Assembly: GCA_020025395.1 (NCBI GenBank)
Contig: JAHHSE010000066.1
Coordinates: 1-8,069, forward strand
Source of the DNA: Oscillospiraceae bacterium
GTDB taxonomy: Bacteria; Bacillota; Clostridia; Oscillospirales; Oscillospiraceae
DNA: 8,069 bases
Reading direction: 5' to 3'
A model generated the notes under the pieces. That model saw only the letters and a list, made by a program, of their open reading frames with translations, did not search any database and had not been told where the DNA came from. The position numbers and the translations under genes are program-made. Shown here piece after piece: positions 6,088-8,069 of the stretch (its first letter is position 1; the number at the start of each line of letters is the position of its first letter).

Positions 6088-7113
6088 TTAGAATTGCTCC
6101 AGGAATCGAATGTCGTTTTCAAAAATCAGCCGCAGGTCGGTGATCTTAAACCGGCGCATGGCAAGCCGCTCCAGACCCATGCCAAAGGCCCAGCCGGAAT
6201 AGACATTGGGATCGATTCCGCTCATCTCCAGCACGCTGGGGTGGATCATGCCGGCACCCAGGACTTCGATCCAGCCCTCTCCCTTACAGGTGGGGCAGCC
6301 TTCGCCGCCGCACTTGTGGCACTGGACATCCATTTCACAGGAGGGCTCGGTGAAAGGGAAGTGGTGGGGGCGAAACCGGGTGACGGTGCCGGGGCCGAAA
6401 AGCTGCTCCATCACGGCATTCAGGGTCCCTTTCAGGTCCGCCATGGTAATCCCCTTGTCAATGACCATCCCCTCCACCTGGTGGAACATGGGGGAGTGGG
6501 TGGCATCCACCTCGTCCTTGCGATAGACCCGGCCGGGGGCCAGAATGCGGATGGGAAGCTCCTTTTTCTCCATGGCGTGGACCTGCATGGGTGAGGTCTG
6601 ACTGCGGAGCATCACCCGGCTGTCGGCATCAAAGTAGAAGGTGTCGGACCAGTCCCTGGAAGGGTGGTCAGCCTCGGCGTTGAGGCGGTCAAAATTATAA
6701 TAGGAAAGCTCTACCTCAGGGCCGTCCAACACCTCGAAGCCCATTCCCACAAAAATGTCCTTTATTTCGTCCAGGGCGATATACATGGGATGGCGGTGTC
6801 CCAGGGCCACCGGTGTGCCGGGAATGGTGACATCCAGGGTCTCGGCTTTTAACCGGGCTTCCAGGGCCTGGGCCTCCAGCTTTTTGGAGCGGGCCTCCAG
6901 GGCCTCCTCCAGGGCGGACCGAACCTCATTTGCCAGCTGGCCCATGGCGGGGCGCTCCTCGGCAGTGAGACTGCCCATGCGTTTCAAAACGGCGGTAAGC
7001 GCTCCCTTCTTGCCCAGGTATTGGACACGGAGGGCCTCCAGAGCGGCGGTGTCCTGGGCCTGCTCCATCGCGCGGATGGCCTGAGCCCGGATGTTGGCTA
7101 ACTGTTCTTTCAT
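6088..7113 (-). CDS. pheS: Phenylalanine--tRNA ligase alpha subunit
   Basis: PheS is the catalytic class II subunit that activates phenylalanine and transfers it to tRNA-Phe. The 341 residues are of normal length. Residues 1-90 form the N-terminal coiled-coil that grips tRNA. Residues 94-341 are the catalytic domain. Motif 2 is around LRSQTSPMQVHAM and RILAPGRVYRKDEVDATHSPMFHQVEG (169-215). TEPSCEMDV (255-263) belongs to the substrate pocket, and motif 3 is WAFGMGLERLAM (308-319). Four cysteines at 265, 268, 273 and 276 (CHKCGGEGCPTC) form the metal-site-like loop common in PheS. Ala309, just before FGMG, is the residue that sets the size of the Phe pocket and is the normal wild-type alanine. 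The start ATG at 7113 has AGGAG (minus strand, 7122-7126) 8 bases upstream. It is the first gene of the T-box-controlled pheST operon. Confidence 0.98.
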   Translation of the reverse strand: MKEQLANIRAQAIRAMEQAQDTAALEALRVQYLGKKGALTAVLKRMGSLTAEERPAMGQLANEVRSALEEALEARSKKLEAQALEARLKAETLDVTIPGTPVALGHRHPMYIALDEIKDIFVGMGFEVLDGPEVELSYYNFDRLNAEADHPSRDWSDTFYFDADSRVMLRSQTSPMQVHAMEKKELPIRILAPGRVYRKDEVDATHSPMFHQVEGMVIDKGITMADLKGTLNAVMEQLFGPGTVTRFRPHHFPFTEPSCEMDVQCHKCGGEGCPTCKGEGWIEVLGAGMIHPSVLEMSGIDPNVYSGWAFGMGLERLAMRRFKITDLRLIFENDIRFLEQF

Positions 7114-7175
7114 CTTCCATGCTCCTTCGTTTCACAGGTAAGGGGGATTTGATCTCAATCAGACTATTTGGCAGT

Positions 7176-7213
7176 AAAAAAGCCTTTCCTCCCTGAAAAC
7201 AGGGACGAAAGGC
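7176..7213 (-). terminator. Regulated terminator of the T-box leader
   Basis: On the minus strand GCCTTTCGTCCCTG (7200-7213) pairs with CAGGGAGGAAAGGC (7182-7195) around a TTTT loop, with one G-G mismatch, and is followed by TTTTTT (7176-7181). It is the alternative to the antiterminator that contains the T-box motif. Confidence 0.9.
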
Positions 7214-7423
7214 AAGCTTCCGTGGTACCACCCACATTCCCGCAGCGGCGGGCACTCAATCTCCTTAACGCGGAAAACGGCCATGTATTTCCCCATGGCA
7301 GCTCCGGGGCGAACCAAACGGAGGGTCCATGCCTCCGCTTTCAGCCGCTGGCGGATGCTCTCTGCCTGGACCGGGACCCGTTCTTTTCCCCTTCATCGCA
7401 GATCAATCAGTCTTACATATCTT
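7176..7423 (-). promoter_or_regulatory. T-box riboswitch (tRNA-Phe responsive) upstream of pheST
   Basis: This leader binds uncharged tRNA-Phe and lets transcription through into pheST. On the minus strand the conserved antiterminator T-box GGGTGGTACCACGG lies at 7220-7233. It is preceded by the usual GTTAAGGAGATTGAGTG and a CCCGC/GCGGG helix. Stem I has the typical CAGAGAGC and GGCTGAAAGC elements, with GGTCC/GGACC arms. The likely specifier codon is TTC (Phe) at 7311-7313, just before GCCCC that can pair with the 5' GGGG. A competing terminator follows at 7176-7213, ending 63 bases before the pheS start. The exact 5' end is inferred from the promoter. Confidence 0.93.
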
Positions 7424-7429
7424 TTGCCT

Positions 7430-7457
7430 ATTATATCATAAAAAAAGAAAATTGCAA
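7430..7457 (-). promoter_or_regulatory. Sigma-A promoter of pheST
   Basis: On the minus strand TTGCAA (7452-7457), a 16-base AT-rich spacer and a perfect TATAAT (7430-7435) form a vegetative promoter. The predicted start near 7423 leaves a leader of about 310 bases, enough for the full T-box structure. Confidence 0.8.
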
Positions 7458-7478
7458 GGATTCTTTCCCTCAAACAGA

Positions 7479-7495
7479 CCGATCACACGGATCGG
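7479..7495. repeat. Short dyad between divergent promoters (CCGATC-N5-GATCGG)
   Basis: A 6-bp inverted repeat with a 5-base spacer lies just upstream of the pheST promoter, in the 134 bases separating it from the lipoprotein gene. It could be a regulator site or chance; nothing else supports it. Confidence 0.2.
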
Positions 7496-7591
7496 GAGCC
7501 GACGCATAGGACATAAAAGCCAAAGTGCCACATATAAATATGCGGAAGGAGGGAGCGGTGCAAGGCTCCAGGAAGGGCAAGGAGGGATTTC

Positions 7592-8069
7592 GTGGGAAAA
7601 CGAGTGTGCGGGCTGATGATAGCCCTGCTGCTCCTCGTCGGCTGCGGCGGGGGAGGAGGGGGGGACGAGGAGCAGATGGCCCTGGATGTTCGGGCCAAAT
7701 ACCTGGCCATGACAGGGTGTACCGCCCGGCTGGACATCACAGCGGATTACGGGGAGCGGGTCTTCTCCTGTCAGATCGATCTGGACCATACCGCCGGACA
7801 GGAGACGGTGCTCACCATTCAGGAGCCGGAGCTGCTGCGGGGGGTGGTGGCGCGAATCCGGGAGGGGGAGAGCTTTCTGGAATTTCAGGGGGTTTCACTG
7901 GAGACAGGACCCCTCTCCCCGGAGGGACTCTCCCCGGTGGACTGTGTCCCGTATTTTTTTCGGGAGATCCGGGAAGGGTTTCTTTCTCAGTGGGGCACGG
8001 AGGAGGTGGATGGAGTCCCCTGTCTGCGTCTGACCACCTCCGATCCGGAGGGCAGGGCGGGGGAGGGAA
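7592..8069 (+). CDS. Putative lipoprotein, function unknown (3' partial)
   Basis: A GTG start at 7592 has GGAGG 6 bases upstream (7581-7585). The frame stays open to the window end, giving 159 codons. Residues 1-18 are a lipoprotein signal (MGKRVCGLMIALLLLVGC) with lipobox LVGC, so Cys18 should be lipid-modified after cleavage. It is followed by a flexible GGGGGGDEE linker encoded by a very G-rich stretch that includes a G7 run at 7658-7664. The mature part looks strand-rich with alternating hydrophobic residues (MTGCTARLDITADYGERVFSCQIDL, shown here in part: TARLDITADY, ETVLTIQEPE, FLEFQGVSLE). This recalls LolA-like or RseB-like lipoprotein folds, but I cannot assign a family. It contains further cysteines (TGCT, FSCQ, VDCV, VPCL). 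No strong promoter is visible; TATAAA at 7533-7538 is a weak candidate. It is transcribed away from pheST, so no functional link to it is implied. Confidence 0.8.
   Translation, partial: MGKRVCGLMIALLLLVGCGGGGGGDEEQMALDVRAKYLAMTGCTARLDITADYGERVFSCQIDLDHTAGQETVLTIQEPELLRGVVARIREGESFLEFQGVSLETGPLSPEGLSPVDCVPYFFREIREGFLSQWGTEEVDGVPCLRLTTSDPEGRAGEG

Noticed and set aside
7168..7616. Short plus-strand open frames over the pheST leader
   Set aside because: They overlap the T-box riboswitch and promoter, whose RNA structure fully explains the sequence.
7436..7789. Minus-strand open frames opposite the lipoprotein start
   Set aside because: They are antisense to the lipoprotein signal peptide; the proline runs are just the complement of the G-rich linker.

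Overview
The window looks like chromosomal DNA from an endospore-forming, GC-rich member of the Clostridia. The Oscillospiraceae (Flavonifractor/Pseudoflavonifractor-like) fit best. The reasons are a forespore-type germination lytic enzyme (SleB), a sigma-G-like promoter, an SLH-domain surface protein, a T-box-controlled pheST operon, and the strong GC bias at third codon positions. The assignment rests on gene content and protein style alone; no search was possible.

Layout from left to right. (1) Positions 1-1772, plus strand: the C-terminal part of an S-layer-homology (SLH) surface protein, cut by the window edge and split by a one-base frameshift in a T4 run at 435-438. (2) A hairpin at 1791-1818 separates it from a convergent small membrane-protein gene (minus strand, best start GTG at 2103). 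That gene has a well-matched sigma-G-type promoter. (3) Divergent from it lies sleB (2246-2911, plus), a spore cortex-lytic enzyme with a peptidoglycan-binding domain. The two divergent genes share a 142-bp intergenic region and may both be spore genes. (4) About 460 bp without a convincing gene (2912-3373) holds several perfect inverted repeats and a probable bidirectional terminator. (5) The pheS-pheT operon (minus, 7113 to 3374) encodes both subunits of phenylalanyl-tRNA synthetase. It is preceded by a complete T-box riboswitch with its own promoter. (6) A divergent lipoprotein gene starts at 7592 and runs off the right edge.

The genes form three functional groups. The SLH protein belongs to the cell surface. 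sleB and its small divergent neighbour are candidates for co-expression in the forespore. pheST is a housekeeping operon sensing uncharged tRNA-Phe.

The most notable observations are: an unusually long PheT (894 residues, about 100 more than usual) whose extra segment looks like a degraded second copy of the tRNA-binding (EMAP) domain; a probable forespore-expressed uncharacterised membrane protein; and a palindrome-rich intergenic segment that may be a dispersed repeat or small RNA. I found no CRISPR array, tRNA, rRNA or insertion sequence.
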